Below, piece after piece: positions 26,363 to 36,312 of a DNA stretch of 64,000 bases. Source of the stretch: Tepidiforma bonchosmolovskayae (lineage in GTDB: Bacteria > Chloroflexota > Dehalococcoidia > Tepidiformales > Tepidiformaceae). Every line of letters begins with the position of its first letter. The stretch's first letter is position 1. The stretch spans positions 1,116,001 through 1,180,000 of the forward strand of contig NZ_CP042829.1 of assembly GCF_008838325.1 (NCBI RefSeq), read 5' to 3'. Under the pieces are notes generated by a model that ran no database searches, had not been told where the DNA came from, and saw nothing but the letters and a program-made list of their open reading frames with translations. The translations under genes and the position numbers were made by a program.

Positions 26363-27735
26363 CGGCGGGGGCGGAAGGTGACGGGGCCGGCGGGGGCAAG
26401 GCCGCCGGGGGCAGGGCGGCGCCGGGGGAACAGCTGCCGGCGGAGCCGGTGGAGGACTGCGGCGTACCGGCGGAGGAGCCGGCGGAGCGAGAACTGGAGC
26501 CCGAAGCCGGGCGCCCGCAGGAGCGGAGCCGGCGCGCGGTCGCCCTGGGCGGGCTGGCGCTCGGCCATCCGTTCGTAGGCGCGGAGGAGGGCGTTGCGCC
26601 GTTCGAGGCGGTCGCCGGGGCGCCGGCCGGCTTCGGCGGCTTCGGTATCGAGCGGGCCGAGGCGGCCATCCTGCTGGAGGAGCCAGCGCTCGCGGGTCAG
26701 CCCGGGCATGACGAGCCGGGTGGTATCGATCTCGGCGAAGGTGGTGCTCGCCTCGCGGATCTGTTCGAAGCCAGCGGCGTAGCTCTTCGCCATCGGCCCG
26801 CCCGAGAGGTGGATGGTGTGGAGGCGGATGCCGCGGGGGATGGAGGGCACGGCGTAGGACTCGCAGTCGGAGATGAGCAGCAGCTCGGTGGGCGACGTTT
26901 CGAAGGCGTCGCGGCCGCGGCCGACGCCGTCGAGGTCGGCAATATCGCCGACGGCGGCGGCGAGGGCGGCGCGGATATCCGTCGAGCCATCGGGGGTGAC
27001 CTGGAGGATGCGGCGGGCGAGGGCGGGGAAGGCCGCGGGCTCGAGGCAGTCGGTGCGCGGGTGGACACGGTTCGCGAAGGTCCGGAAGAAGAGCTGGGCA
27101 CGCTCTTCGCAGGCAGTGATGAGGTAGGCGAGGACGAGGGCCTTCGCGAAGAGGAGCTTGTTCGCCTCGCGCATGGAGTTGGAGACATCGAGCAGGACGT
27201 AGACCCGCTGGCGGCGTCGGCCGGCGGGCGGCGAGACGAGCACGCGCTCCTCGCGGATTTCGTCGTAATCCTCCTCGGCAGGGCCGGGGTCGACGTGGTA
27301 GAGGGCGTTGATATCGCCGGAGAGGAGGCGGAACTCGAAGATGGCCGGGTCGAGGTCGCGCATCAGCAGGTCGGGCATGGTGACCTGGGGGAGGTCTTCG
27401 ATGTGGCGGAGGGGCTGGATGCGGGTATCCGGCTGGACGGGGTAGACGATGCGGTGTTTCTGTTCGCGCCGCTCAATGACCTGGTACTCCGGCCGGGCGG
27501 GCTGGACGAGGCGGCGGGTCGGCTCGGGGAGGTCGACGCCGGGGAGGGGCAGCCCTTCGCGGAGCGTGCGGGCGATATTGAGGATGCGGAGCCACTCGGG
27601 CGGGAGGGTATCGACGGTTTCGCCGACCAGGTCGAGGATGCCCCAGGAGCGGTAGAGGGCCTCGAGGTCGGCCTGGAGGGCGGCGGCCCGGGCAGCGGGG
27701 GAGGCGCCGGCGAGGTCGGGGACGGGGTCAGCCAC
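26359..27735 (-). CDS. von Willebrand factor A domain protein
   Basis: The 458-residue cytosolic protein has a vWA domain from about residue 165 to 330. The MIDAS motif D-x-S-x-S is present in YVLLDVSNSMREANK, with downstream TPDGSTDIRAAL and LLLISDCESYAVP. The N-terminal 160 residues and a basic Arg/Pro-rich C-terminus have no recognised domain. Proteins of this kind commonly act as adaptors for MoxR/RavA AAA+ ATPases, and a MoxR-type gene lies immediately upstream, overlapping by 8 nt. The pair is therefore a likely MoxR-vWA chaperone or remodelling unit. Its target is unknown. Confidence 0.82.
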   Translation of the reverse strand: MADPVPDLAGASPAARAAALQADLEALYRSWGILDLVGETVDTLPPEWLRILNIARTLREGLPLPGVDLPEPTRRLVQPARPEYQVIERREQKHRIVYPVQPDTRIQPLRHIEDLPQVTMPDLLMRDLDPAIFEFRLLSGDINALYHVDPGPAEEDYDEIREERVLVSPPAGRRRQRVYVLLDVSNSMREANKLLFAKALVLAYLITACEERAQLFFRTFANRVHPRTDCLEPAAFPALARRILQVTPDGSTDIRAALAAAVGDIADLDGVGRGRDAFETSPTELLLISDCESYAVPSIPRGIRLHTIHLSGGPMAKSYAAGFEQIREASTTFAEIDTTRLVMPGLTRERWLLQQDGRLGPLDTEAAEAGRRPGDRLERRNALLRAYERMAERQPAQGDRAPAPLLRAPGFGLQFSLRRLLRRYAAVLHRLRRQLFPRRRPAPGGLAPAGPVTFRPRR

Positions 27736-29044
27736 CGGCGTACTCCTGGACTTCTTCGAGGATCTCCTCGCGGAGGGCGTTGACGCGCGGATTGGCGATG
27801 GTGCGGCCGCGGAGCGCTTCGAGGAAGGTTTCGGCGGTGACGTCGTGCCAGCTGCTCTTGCCGATGAGGGCGAGGACGAAGCGGATGAGGCCGCGGTGGG
27901 CGGGCTGGGCCTCGATGGGGATGCCGTGGAGGTAGAGGTGGAACGACTCGGCGATGGCGGTCAGTTCGCGGACGGTTTCGAGGTCGGCCTCGGTGTAGCC
28001 CTGCAGGGTGGAGTGGAGCGCCTCGGCGAAGATGTCCTGGCCGGGGTCGTGGAGGGCGCGGTCGTTGCCGGGGATGATGGTGAGGACGAAGCGGAGGGCG
28101 GCCAGGTCGGACTTTTCGACGTGGTCGCGGTGGTGGAGGAGCGCCGAGGCGTTGAGGACGTCGCGGCAGGCGGCCTTGGTGCGCGGCGAGACGTAGCCGT
28201 CGGTGGCCGGGCGGGCGCCGGGGGCGGCGGCCTGGTGCCGGGCGGCATGGCGTGCGACGTACGCATCGATGACTTCGTTCTTGAGGAAGAGGATGTCGTG
28301 AGCGGCCTCGATGCGGCGGTCGGGGTGGTCGCCGAGGACGATGGCGGCGAGTTCGCGGAGGGCGGCGAGCGGGATGCGGTGCTGCGGCGGCTGTGCGCGG
28401 CCGTGATGGCGCGCGTAGGCGAGGTCGATGAGGATGTCGTTGAGGGCATCGCCGGCCGGGTCGATCGAGGCTTTGAACATGAAGCGGTCGAGGATCGGCT
28501 CGGAGATGGCGGAGAACTTCAGGTGGTTGGTCATGGCGAGCGCGGTGTGGAGGCGGGCCTCCTCTTGCTGTTCGCCCTGCTGGAAGCGGCGCTCGTTGAG
28601 GATGCCGAGGATCGCCTCGAGGACGACGTCGTTCGCGTTCATGAACTCGTCGAGGTAGGCGAAGTCGGCGGTGACGAGGGAGTGGGCGGTGTTGTGCCAG
28701 AGGCGGCCTTCGTGGAACTGTTTGAGGTCGAGGCCCCCGAGGATGGTTTCGAGGCGGGTGCCCTGGCTGAACTGGGCCTTGAAGACGTCGCCTTCGAACT
28801 GGCTGAAGACGCTGTCGCCGTAGAGGGATTTGCCGGTGCCGGCGCGGGAGATGAGGAGCTGGTGGCGGCGGGTGAGGAGGGCGAGGGCCGTCTGCTGGAG
28901 GAGCTGGGTGCGGCCGGGGAGCGCTTCGGAGACGTGGAGGAGGGCGCCCTTGAGGGCTTCGATGGCGCGGGGCACGTCGAGCGGTTCGCCGTGGTAGACG
29001 TAGGGCCGCCCATCGGCGGGGGCGAGCAGGCTGACGTCGCGCAT
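27728..29044 (-). CDS. MoxR-type AAA+ ATPase
   Basis: The product of about 438 residues is an AAA+ ATPase of the MoxR/RavA class. It has Walker A in ISRAGTGKSLYGD, Walker B-like DFAYLDEFMNAND, sensor-like MTNHLKFSAISEPILDRFMF, and a helical lid domain after about residue 250. It overlaps the downstream vWA gene by 8 nt, the usual MoxR-vWA arrangement. The start is taken at 29044, where gggtga precedes the ATG by 8 nt; in-frame ATGs at 29083 and 29092 are alternatives. It is divergent from the acyl-CoA dehydrogenase gene. Confidence 0.82.
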   Translation of the reverse strand: MRDVSLLAPADGRPYVYHGEPLDVPRAIEALKGALLHVSEALPGRTQLLQQTALALLTRRHQLLISRAGTGKSLYGDSVFSQFEGDVFKAQFSQGTRLETILGGLDLKQFHEGRLWHNTAHSLVTADFAYLDEFMNANDVVLEAILGILNERRFQQGEQQEEARLHTALAMTNHLKFSAISEPILDRFMFKASIDPAGDALNDILIDLAYARHHGRAQPPQHRIPLAALRELAAIVLGDHPDRRIEAAHDILFLKNEVIDAYVARHAARHQAAAPGARPATDGYVSPRTKAACRDVLNASALLHHRDHVEKSDLAALRFVLTIIPGNDRALHDPGQDIFAEALHSTLQGYTEADLETVRELTAIAESFHLYLHGIPIEAQPAHRGLIRFVLALIGKSSWHDVTAETFLEALRGRTIANPRVNALREEILEEVQEYAGG

Positions 29045-29202
29045 CGAACGGTTCACCCGGGGGCGGTTCGCCCTGCGGTGCATACGATACACCAGATAGG
29101 AAGCGTCTATCGTACGCGGCAGGCGTGCTGCGTGGCGCTGACAGCCGGATTCGATATGCTTCGGCTACTCTTTCGCTGAAAGCGAAGTATCCGGAGCAGC
29201 GC

Positions 29203-30444
29203 ATGGACGCGTGGGAGCTTGAGCTCATCGAGAAGGTCCGCGGACTGGCGCGGGGGCCGTGGCAGGAGCGGGCGGCGGTATACGACCGGGAGGGCAGGTT
29301 CCCGCGGGAGAACATCGATGAGCTGCTGGAGCTGCGGGTGCCCTCGATGGCGCTCGCGCCGGAGCTGGGCGGGCTGGGCATCAGCGCCGAGGGGCAGATG
29401 CGGGTGATGGAGGAGGTGGCCTACGGCGACGGCTCGACAGCGGTTGCGCTGAACATGCACGTGCTGGTGGCGAGCTTCCTCGAGACGATGCCGCCGTTCG
29501 AACGGCGGAACCGGGTCCTGGCGGACATCGGGAAGAACGGCGCGCTCATCTGCGGTCCGGGGTCGATCCCGACCGGGCAGCTCGACAACCGGCAGGCCGG
29601 CTTCCGCTTCCGCGACGAGGGCGACTGCGTGGTGATGAACGGGCGCGCCGGCTTCGCGAGCATGAGCGACGGGGCGAAGTACGCGCTGATGGGCGGCCAG
29701 ATGGAGAAGCCCGACGGGCAGGAGCCGGATATCGTCATTGCGATCCCGGAGCTGGCGACGCCGGGCATCCGGGTGCTGGGCAACTGGGACGCGATGGGCC
29801 TGCGGGGCACGGCAAGCCACGACATCGTGGCGGAAGAGGTGCGGCTGCCGAAGTCGGAGGTGCTGATCATCCCGGCGATGATGCTGCGGATGGTGCTGGA
29901 GGCGCAGGCGAAGGTGGTGAACGTGCAGACCCAGATGCGGGCGCGGGGTGCGCTCGGCATCCTCGCCATCTGGCTGGGGCTGGCGCAGGCGGCCTTCGAC
30001 TTTACGGTGGCGTACGTGAAGGAGCGGCACGGCTACCTCGCCGGGCCGATGGCGGCCATCGGGGCGACGCAGCCGGGCTACCGGGCCGACCAGCCATGGG
30101 CGCAGTTCGCCATCGGGAATATGGACTACTGGCTGGAGACAGGGCGGACCGTGCTGTACGAGGCCGTGCGGCGGCTGGAGACGCCCTTCGAATCGCAGCA
30201 GGCGTTCACGCGCTACCTCGTGCGGACCGTCTACCACCTGCGGCGGATGAGCGAAGAGGTTTCGGCGGGGGCGATGCGGGTGTGCGGGGCGCACGCGTAC
30301 GTCCGCGCCCGCCCGCTGGAGCGGATCTTCCGCGACATGGTGGGCGGGAACGTGATGGCATGGAAGACCGACGAGCTGCAGCACTCGCTCGGGCTGGCGG
30401 CGCTCGGGCGGGAGATCACGTTTGTGGGGCCGGCCGGCACCTGA
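29203..30444 (+). CDS. acyl-CoA dehydrogenase family protein
   Basis: The 413-residue flavoprotein has the acyl-CoA dehydrogenase layout. There is an N-terminal helical domain (ELIEKVRGLARG...), a middle beta-domain (GRAGFASMSDGAKYALMGGQ, GIRVLGNWDAMGLRGTASHD) and a C-terminal helical bundle (VCGAHAYVRARPLERIFRDM). It would use FAD to oxidise an acyl-CoA and pass electrons to ETF. The ATG at 29203 is preceded by ggag; an in-frame ATG at 29125 is rejected as its extension has no family features. A 6-bp hairpin (29172-29186) lies just upstream. The substrate is not determinable. Confidence 0.85.
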   Translation: MDAWELELIEKVRGLARGPWQERAAVYDREGRFPRENIDELLELRVPSMALAPELGGLGISAEGQMRVMEEVAYGDGSTAVALNMHVLVASFLETMPPFERRNRVLADIGKNGALICGPGSIPTGQLDNRQAGFRFRDEGDCVVMNGRAGFASMSDGAKYALMGGQMEKPDGQEPDIVIAIPELATPGIRVLGNWDAMGLRGTASHDIVAEEVRLPKSEVLIIPAMMLRMVLEAQAKVVNVQTQMRARGALGILAIWLGLAQAAFDFTVAYVKERHGYLAGPMAAIGATQPGYRADQPWAQFAIGNMDYWLETGRTVLYEAVRRLETPFESQQAFTRYLVRTVYHLRRMSEEVSAGAMRVCGAHAYVRARPLERIFRDMVGGNVMAWKTDELQHSLGLAALGREITFVGPAGT

Positions 30445-30606
30445 ACGGGCCGTTTTCCTCCGTCCTCGCCCCGCGCTGCCGGCCGGCCCCCGGCTGCCCA
30501 GCGCGGGGCGCACTGTTTCCGCGCGCCCGGGAGGCTGGGGCGGCGCGGATCCCCGCGATAGACTGGTGCCGGCTGCAGGACCGGCGGCCGCGAAGGAGGA
30601 GGACCA

Positions 30607-31377
30607 GTGGATACCGCGCTCGAGACGACCATCCAGCAGGTGGCCGGCTGGCTGCGCGACAGCCGTTCGACCGTGGTGCTGACGGGGGCCGGCATCAGCA
30701 CCGAATCGGGCATCCCGGATTTCCGGGGCCCGAACGGGCTGTGGACGAAGAACCCCGGCGCAGAGAAGGCGGCGACGCTGCAGAACTACCTCGCCGACCG
30801 GGAGGTGCGCGTGCGGGCGTGGCGGAACCGGGTCGAGGGCGGGCTCTGGACCGACGCCGAGCCGAACGCGGGGCACCTCGCGCTGGCGGAGCTGGAGCGG
30901 AAGGGGAAGCTGGACCTGCTGATTACGCAGAACATCGACAGCCTCCACCTGAAGGCGGGGAACTCGATGGAGCGGATGGTGGAGATCCACGGGAACCTGC
31001 GCGAGTTCGTCTGCATGGGGTGCGGCGAGCGCGGGCCGATCGAGCGGGTGCTGGAGCGCGTCCGGGCCGGGGAGGATGACCCGCCCTGTCGGCGGTGCGG
31101 CGGCATCCTGAAATCGGCGACGATTTCGTTCGGGCAGAACCTCGTGGCCGAGGACTACGCGCGGTCGGAGCGGGCAGCGAGCCGGTGCGAGCTGTTTCTC
31201 GCGATCGGGACGTCGCTGACGGTGTACCCGGTGGCCTACCTGCCCGAGGTGGCGCTCCGGAACGGGGCGCGGCTCGTGATCATCAACGCGCAGGAGACTC
31301 CGTACGACGAACTGGCGCACGCGGTGATCCGGGAGCCGATTGGGCAGGTGCTGCCGCGGATCGTGGCTGCGGTCTAA
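30607..31377 (+). CDS. Sir2-family NAD-dependent protein deacylase
   Basis: The 256-residue sirtuin uses NAD+ to remove acyl groups from lysines. Seen motifs: GAGISTESGIPDFRG (NAD binding), TQNIDSLH, the catalytic His in EIHGN, zinc Cys pairs CMGC and CRRC, and GTSLTVYPVA. The start is GTG at 30607, set by a strong Shine-Dalgarno (gaaggagga). A TAGACT box sits at 30559-30564, so this gene is leadered, unlike many neighbours. Its position between acyl-CoA dehydrogenase and a serine hydrolase hints at acyl metabolism only by proximity. Confidence 0.92.
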   Translation: MDTALETTIQQVAGWLRDSRSTVVLTGAGISTESGIPDFRGPNGLWTKNPGAEKAATLQNYLADREVRVRAWRNRVEGGLWTDAEPNAGHLALAELERKGKLDLLITQNIDSLHLKAGNSMERMVEIHGNLREFVCMGCGERGPIERVLERVRAGEDDPPCRRCGGILKSATISFGQNLVAEDYARSERAASRCELFLAIGTSLTVYPVAYLPEVALRNGARLVIINAQETPYDELAHAVIREPIGQVLPRIVAAV

Positions 31378-31437
31378 CCTTCGTTCGGCGAGGTCTGGTA
31401 GGCTTCGCCGGAAACGTTTTCTGCGGGGGTCTCCGCC

Positions 31438-32664
31438 ATGGCCGTCCTCGAAACATCGTCGCCGACCGACCTCGGGCTCGACCCGGAACGGCTGGGCTAC
31501 CTCGATGAGCACCTTCGCCGGTACGTCGACTCGGGGCGGCTGGCCGGGACGCTCGTCCTCGTGGCGCGCGGCGGAGAGGTCGGCCACCTCGCAGCGTACG
31601 GCATGGCGGACCGCGAGCGGAACGTGCCGATGCGGGAGGACACGCTCTTCCGCATCTATTCGATGACGAAGCCGCTCACCTCGGTGGCGCTGATGCAGCT
31701 GTACGAGCGGGGGCTGGTGCAGCTCGACGACCCGGTTGCGAAGTACATCCCGGAGTGGGCGAACCTGCGGGTCTATGTGATGGGCATGGGGCCGACGCTG
31801 GTGACGAAGCCGGCCAGCCGGCCGATGACGGTGCGCGACCTGCTGACCCACCAGAGCGGGCTGACCTACGGCTTCCTCGAGCGGACGAACGTGGATGCGA
31901 TGTACCGGGAGCGGAAGATTGGGATGGCGGAGGTCAGCGGCACGCTCCGCGGGATGGTGGAGCAGCTGGCTGAGCTGCCGCTGGAGTTTTCGCCGGGCGA
32001 GCACTGGAACTACTCGGTTTCGACCGATGTCTGCGGCTACCTCGTGGAGGTGATCAGCGGGGAGCGGTTCGACCGGTACCTGGAGCGGCACATCCTCGCG
32101 CCGCTGGGCATGCGCGACACGGCGTTCTGGGTGCCGCCGGAGAAGCGGGAGCGGTTCGCGGCCTGCTACGGCCTGGGGGCGAAGGGGATCCGGCTGATCG
32201 ACGACCCGGCGGAGAGCGCCTACCTGCGGGAGCCGACCTTCTTCTCGGGCGGGGGCGGCTTGGTCTCGACGATCGGCGACTACTTCCGCTTCTGCCAGGC
32301 ACTGCTGAACGACGGCGAGCTCGACGGCGTGCGCATCATCGGGCGGAAGACGCTCGAGCTGATGACGCAGAATCACCTGCCGGACGGGAAGGACCTGGCG
32401 AGCCATGCGCTCGGGCGGTGGGCCGAGACCACGTTTGCCGGCATCGGGTTCGGGCTCGGCTTTTCGGTGACGCTCGACCCGGCAAAGGCGCAGATCTCGG
32501 GCACCCCGGGCGAATACTCGTGGGGCGGCGCGGCCAGCACCACGTTCTGGGTCGACCCGCTGGAGGACCTCATCGTCATCTTCATGACGCAGCTGATGCC
32601 CTCGAACGCGTACAACATCCGGCGGGAGCTGCGCGCGATCGTGTACTCGGCGCTGACGGAGTAG
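31438..32664 (+). CDS. serine hydrolase, beta-lactamase/esterase family (class C-like)
   Basis: The 408-residue protein has the S-x-x-K nucleophile motif in YSMTKPLTSVALMQL (Ser near residue 72). The second active-site Tyr region is WNYSVSTDVCGYLVEVISG, with SGGGGLVSTIGDYFRFCQAL and a C-terminal GGAASTTFWVDP segment. These fit EstB-type esterases and penicillin-binding-like hydrolases rather than true beta-lactamases. No signal peptide is visible, so it is probably cytoplasmic. It ends 3 nt before the convergent helicase gene. Confidence 0.87.
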   Translation: MAVLETSSPTDLGLDPERLGYLDEHLRRYVDSGRLAGTLVLVARGGEVGHLAAYGMADRERNVPMREDTLFRIYSMTKPLTSVALMQLYERGLVQLDDPVAKYIPEWANLRVYVMGMGPTLVTKPASRPMTVRDLLTHQSGLTYGFLERTNVDAMYRERKIGMAEVSGTLRGMVEQLAELPLEFSPGEHWNYSVSTDVCGYLVEVISGERFDRYLERHILAPLGMRDTAFWVPPEKRERFAACYGLGAKGIRLIDDPAESAYLREPTFFSGGGGLVSTIGDYFRFCQALLNDGELDGVRIIGRKTLELMTQNHLPDGKDLASHALGRWAETTFAGIGFGLGFSVTLDPAKAQISGTPGEYSWGGAASTTFWVDPLEDLIVIFMTQLMPSNAYNIRRELRAIVYSALTE

Positions 32665-32667
32665 CGG

Positions 32668-35600
32668 TCAGGGGCGGAGCGCCGCGCGGTACGCCTCGAG
32701 GATGCGGGCGAGCTCGGTCTCGGGGTCGCGGAACCAGGCCGCGGCGAGGACGCGGTGGATGTTCCAGCCCATGCGGCGGAGGACGGCGGCGTTGCCGAGT
32801 TCGCGGTCGCGGCAGGCCGGCGCGCCCCAGTAGCCGGGGCCGTCGCAGAGGATGCCGAGGACGTACCGCTCGGGGTCGTCCGGGTGGGCGAGGGCGAGGT
32901 CGACGGTGTAGCCGCCGGCGCCGACGGCCGGGACGACGCGGAGGCCCTCGGCTTCGAGCCTGGCGCCCAGGGCCTGTTCGAAGGGGGCAGGCTGGCGCGG
33001 GGCGAAGCGGCCGCTGGTTTCGAGGGCGGGGAGGCCGCGTTCGGCGTAGTCGAGGTAGTCGCGGAGGCGGAGGGTGCCGGTCGCGCTCGTGCGGGCAGGG
33101 TCGATGTCGGCGGCGCGCAGGGAGGAGACGACAACCGTCTTCCAGCGGGCGCGGGTGATGGCGACGTTCAGCCGGCGCTCGCCCTTCTCCTGCCCGAGCG
33201 GGCCGAAGTTGAGGATGAGCCGGCCGTCTTCGTCGCGGCCGTAGCCGACGCTGAGAATCATGACGTCGGATTCGTCGCCCTGGACGGTTTCGAGGTTGCG
33301 GACGAGACCGCCTTCATCGACCCAGCGGCGGATGACGGGGTCGACGGCGGCTGCAATCTCGACCTGGCGGAGGATCTCCTGCTGCTGGGCGATCGACATG
33401 GAGGTGATGGAGACCTGGCGGGTGAAGTTCGAGGCCTCGAGTTCGCGGCGGAGGAGGGCGACGCAGCGGGCCGCCTCGGCGGGGTTGGCGCGCGTGCCGC
33501 CGCGGCCGTAGGCGCCGTCGGCCACGTATTCGAAGTGGACGCCGGATTCGGGGCGGACGCCCCAGGCGTCGGGGTAGGCGATGAGGCGGCCGTCATAGAA
33601 GTGAACGTTGGAGAAGGCGATGAGGGTCTCATCGCGGCTGCGGTAGTGGGCGCGGAGCATGGTGGACGGAAGCACGGGTGCGGCTTCATCGAGGATGCTT
33701 TCGAAGCCGACGTCGTCGTCCTCGCCGGGGCCGTTCTCGGCCTCGAGGTCGCGGGTGAAGAAGCTGGTCGGGGGCATCTGCTTCGAGTCGCCGACGACGA
33801 TCGCCTGGGGCGCGAGGGAGAGGGCGACGGCCATGTCGGCGGTGGGGACCATGGATGCTTCGTCGACGATGACGCAGTCGAAGCGGTAGGTGGCGTCGTC
33901 GCTTTCGTGGCAGAGGTACTGTGCGGCGGCGAGCGGGCTCATGAGGAGGCAGGGTTTGAGGGCCTGGACCGCCTGGCGGGTGCGGGCCAGCATGACGCGG
34001 AGGGCCGGGCGGCGCTTCGCCCGGTGGTACTTCGCGAGCTGGTGCATGGCGACAGAAGGCGTTCGGGTGAGCCGCCTCCGTGAGGTCCGGAGGCGGGCGA
34101 GGAGGTCCTGGCGCGCGGCGCCGATGAGCTCCTGGTCGAGGCGGGCAAGGGCGTCGACGAGGCGCTGGTGTTCGCCGGGAGTGAGGACAGGCGCGGCCTC
34201 GATGGCGGACTGCGCCCAGGCGGCGAGGACGGAGGCGCGGACGATCGGCTCGAGGCGGCCCCGGGCGGAGGGGTCGCGGAGGAGGGCGACCACGGGGCCG
34301 CGCATGCCGCGCGCTTCGAGGTCGGCGAGGGCGCGGGCCGCCTCGTCGAGGGCAGGCCAGGACGCAAGGCCGGGGAGGAGGGCCTCGGCCCAGGCGGCGG
34401 CCTGCTCGAGCGGGCCGCCGAGGGGGTGTTCGCTGCCGAAGCAGGGGGCGAGGAGCGCCACATCTTCGCCGTAGCGGACGGCGAGGCTGCGGAGGTCGGC
34501 GGCCCGGCGGGCGGCATCGCCGGGGTCGCGGCAGCCGGCTTCCCGGGCCCGGGCAGCGGCGGAGCGGGCGCGGTAGAACCCGGGAGCGAGGAAGCGGAGG
34601 ACGGACGCGGAGCGGCGACGGAGCTCTTCGAAGGCGTCGAAGTGGCCGGCGGCGGCGGCGAGGTCGGCCGGGGTCATGGCGCCGGGCGCCGGGTGCGGGG
34701 GCTCGATTGCGCCGTCGAGCGCGGCGGCAGCGGCGGCCGGGGCAGCGGCCACCCGTTCGAGGGCGGCGCGGACGGCGGCCGGGAGGGCGCCGCCGGGGCC
34801 GCGGAAGGCGGACCATGGCCCGGCGAGCGCTTCGACGGCCGGGGCCGGGAGGGCATCGAGGCGGGCGCAGGCGGCCGCGACGTCGTCGAGCCAGAAGCGG
34901 TCGCAGTCGGCGAGCGGCGGGAGGCCGGCGAGTTCGCGGCGGTCGGCGCGGGTTGCCTCCGCGTGACCGATGAGGTCGTAGGCGGTCGTCCAGCCGCCCT
35001 GCCCGAGGGGCGCGGACATGGCCCGGGCATGGGTGTTGAGCCGGTCGCGGATGTCGCGGGCGCGGGCGGCGATATCGCCCGGCGGCGCCGCCGGCGGCGG
35101 GCCGGCGTCGAGGGTGTCCATGATCGCTTTGATGACGGCCGCCTTGGTATCGGCGCGGGCCCCGGCGCCGGCGTTGATGGCAAGGTGGAGGCAGGCTTCA
35201 CCGAGGCCGGCTTTCTGGAGGTTCTCGAGGACGACTTCGCGGGCGACGCGCTTCTCGGCGACGAAGAGGACGGTTTTCCCGGCCGCGAGCAGCTCGGCGA
35301 CGATGTTCGTAATGGTCTGGGACTTGCCGGTGCCGGGCGGCCCTTCGATGACGAAGCTCCGGCCGGCGGCGGCCATTGCGACGGCTTCGAGCTGGAAGGC
35401 GTCGGCATCGATGACGACGTGGAGGGCGCCGGGGGCGATCCGCTCGTCGAGGGGCGGGCGGGGCGCGTCGGCGTCGGCATCGTCGCCACCGGCCGCGATG
35501 CCCTCGGACGGGAGGGTTTCGCCGATCAGGCGGGCAACGACCGGGTTGGCGGCGAGGCGGGCGGCGGCGCGGTCGAGCTCTTCGACCATGGCCAGCTTGG

Positions 35601-36306
35601 CGAAGGCGAAGACGTCGACGACAGGGCCGTCGGCTTCGACGGACCAGCCGTCCTGCGCGGCGACAGCGCTGCGGACAGCGGCGAGGTAGCCCTCGATGCC
35701 GTCGAAGGCGGGCTGGCCCTCCTCGTCTTCGAAGGCCGGCAGGCGGATGCCGTACTGGGCGCGGAGGACGTAGGCGAGGGAGGGGTTGACCTCGGGCGCG
35801 TCGTCGTCGGCCGGGGAGAGGCGGATGACCCGGGCGGCGCGGTCGAGGGCGAGGTCGACCGGCACGAGGATGAGCGGGGACCGGAGGCGGTGGCGGTCGC
35901 GGTCGACCCATTCGAGCCAGCCGAGGGCGAGGAAGAGGACGCGGATGCCCTGCTCGCGGTCGGCGGTGCGGGCGCGGTCGATGAGCCGGCGGGCGGCGTC
36001 GAAGGCGGCGCGGGCGCGCTCGTCGTCGGCGGGGATGGGGGCATCGGGGGCGAAATCGCGGGCGGCGAATTCGTCGGCGGCCTCATCGGCGATGAAGGTC
36101 TGCCAGAGCTCGGCCGGGGTGCGGGGGAGGAGGAGGGTGGAGCGGGCGGGGCGGAAGTTGATGCCGCGGTTGCGGCGGGTGACATCGAGGAGCTGCTGTT
36201 TCCAGCGTTCGATGCGCTGGCGGAGGCGGTCGCTCACGGGCGGGGGCTGCGGCTGCCGGGCTGCTTCGCCGCGGAAGCCGAAGTTCACGACCGGTTCACT
36301 GCCCAC
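32668..36306 (-). CDS. SF1 helicase with DUF4011-like N-terminus and C-terminal Vsr/REase-fold nuclease
   Basis: The 1212-residue protein starts with a DUF4011-like region (RIERWKQQLLDVTRRNRGIN). It has the helicase Walker A IEGPPGTGKSQTI near residue 320, Walker B CVIVDEASMVP, later helicase motifs (GDESDVMILSVGYGRDEDG, RRLNVAITRAR), and a C-terminal endonuclease-like domain. In that last domain VDLALAHPDDPERYVLGILC, DGPGYWG and RDRELGNAAVLRRMGWNIHRV match the MTES_1575-type restriction-endonuclease fold. Comparable helicase-nuclease proteins occur in defence contexts, but none of the neighbours here is a defence gene. The GTG start at 36306 is chosen because TATAAT ends 6 nt upstream; the open frame beyond it to 36648 contains that promoter. 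Confidence 0.82.
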   Translation of the reverse strand: MGSEPVVNFGFRGEAARQPQPPPVSDRLRQRIERWKQQLLDVTRRNRGINFRPARSTLLLPRTPAELWQTFIADEAADEFAARDFAPDAPIPADDERARAAFDAARRLIDRARTADREQGIRVLFLALGWLEWVDRDRHRLRSPLILVPVDLALDRAARVIRLSPADDDAPEVNPSLAYVLRAQYGIRLPAFEDEEGQPAFDGIEGYLAAVRSAVAAQDGWSVEADGPVVDVFAFAKLAMVEELDRAAARLAANPVVARLIGETLPSEGIAAGGDDADADAPRPPLDERIAPGALHVVIDADAFQLEAVAMAAAGRSFVIEGPPGTGKSQTITNIVAELLAAGKTVLFVAEKRVAREVVLENLQKAGLGEACLHLAINAGAGARADTKAAVIKAIMDTLDAGPPPAAPPGDIAARARDIRDRLNTHARAMSAPLGQGGWTTAYDLIGHAEATRADRRELAGLPPLADCDRFWLDDVAAACARLDALPAPAVEALAGPWSAFRGPGGALPAAVRAALERVAAAPAAAAAALDGAIEPPHPAPGAMTPADLAAAAGHFDAFEELRRRSASVLRFLAPGFYRARSAAARAREAGCRDPGDAARRAADLRSLAVRYGEDVALLAPCFGSEHPLGGPLEQAAAWAEALLPGLASWPALDEAARALADLEARGMRGPVVALLRDPSARGRLEPIVRASVLAAWAQSAIEAAPVLTPGEHQRLVDALARLDQELIGAARQDLLARLRTSRRRLTRTPSVAMHQLAKYHRAKRRPALRVMLARTRQAVQALKPCLLMSPLAAAQYLCHESDDATYRFDCVIVDEASMVPTADMAVALSLAPQAIVVGDSKQMPPTSFFTRDLEAENGPGEDDDVGFESILDEAAPVLPSTMLRAHYRSRDETLIAFSNVHFYDGRLIAYPDAWGVRPESGVHFEYVADGAYGRGGTRANPAEAARCVALLRRELEASNFTRQVSITSMSIAQQQEILRQVEIAAAVDPVIRRWVDEGGLVRNLETVQGDESDVMILSVGYGRDEDGRLILNFGPLGQEKGERRLNVAITRARWKTVVVSSLRAADIDPARTSATGTLRLRDYLDYAERGLPALETSGRFAPRQPAPFEQALGARLEAEGLRVVPAVGAGGYTVDLALAHPDDPERYVLGILCDGPGYWGAPACRDRELGNAAVLRRMGWNIHRVLAAAWFRDPETELARILEAYRAALRP

Positions 36307-36312
36307 GGGGGG

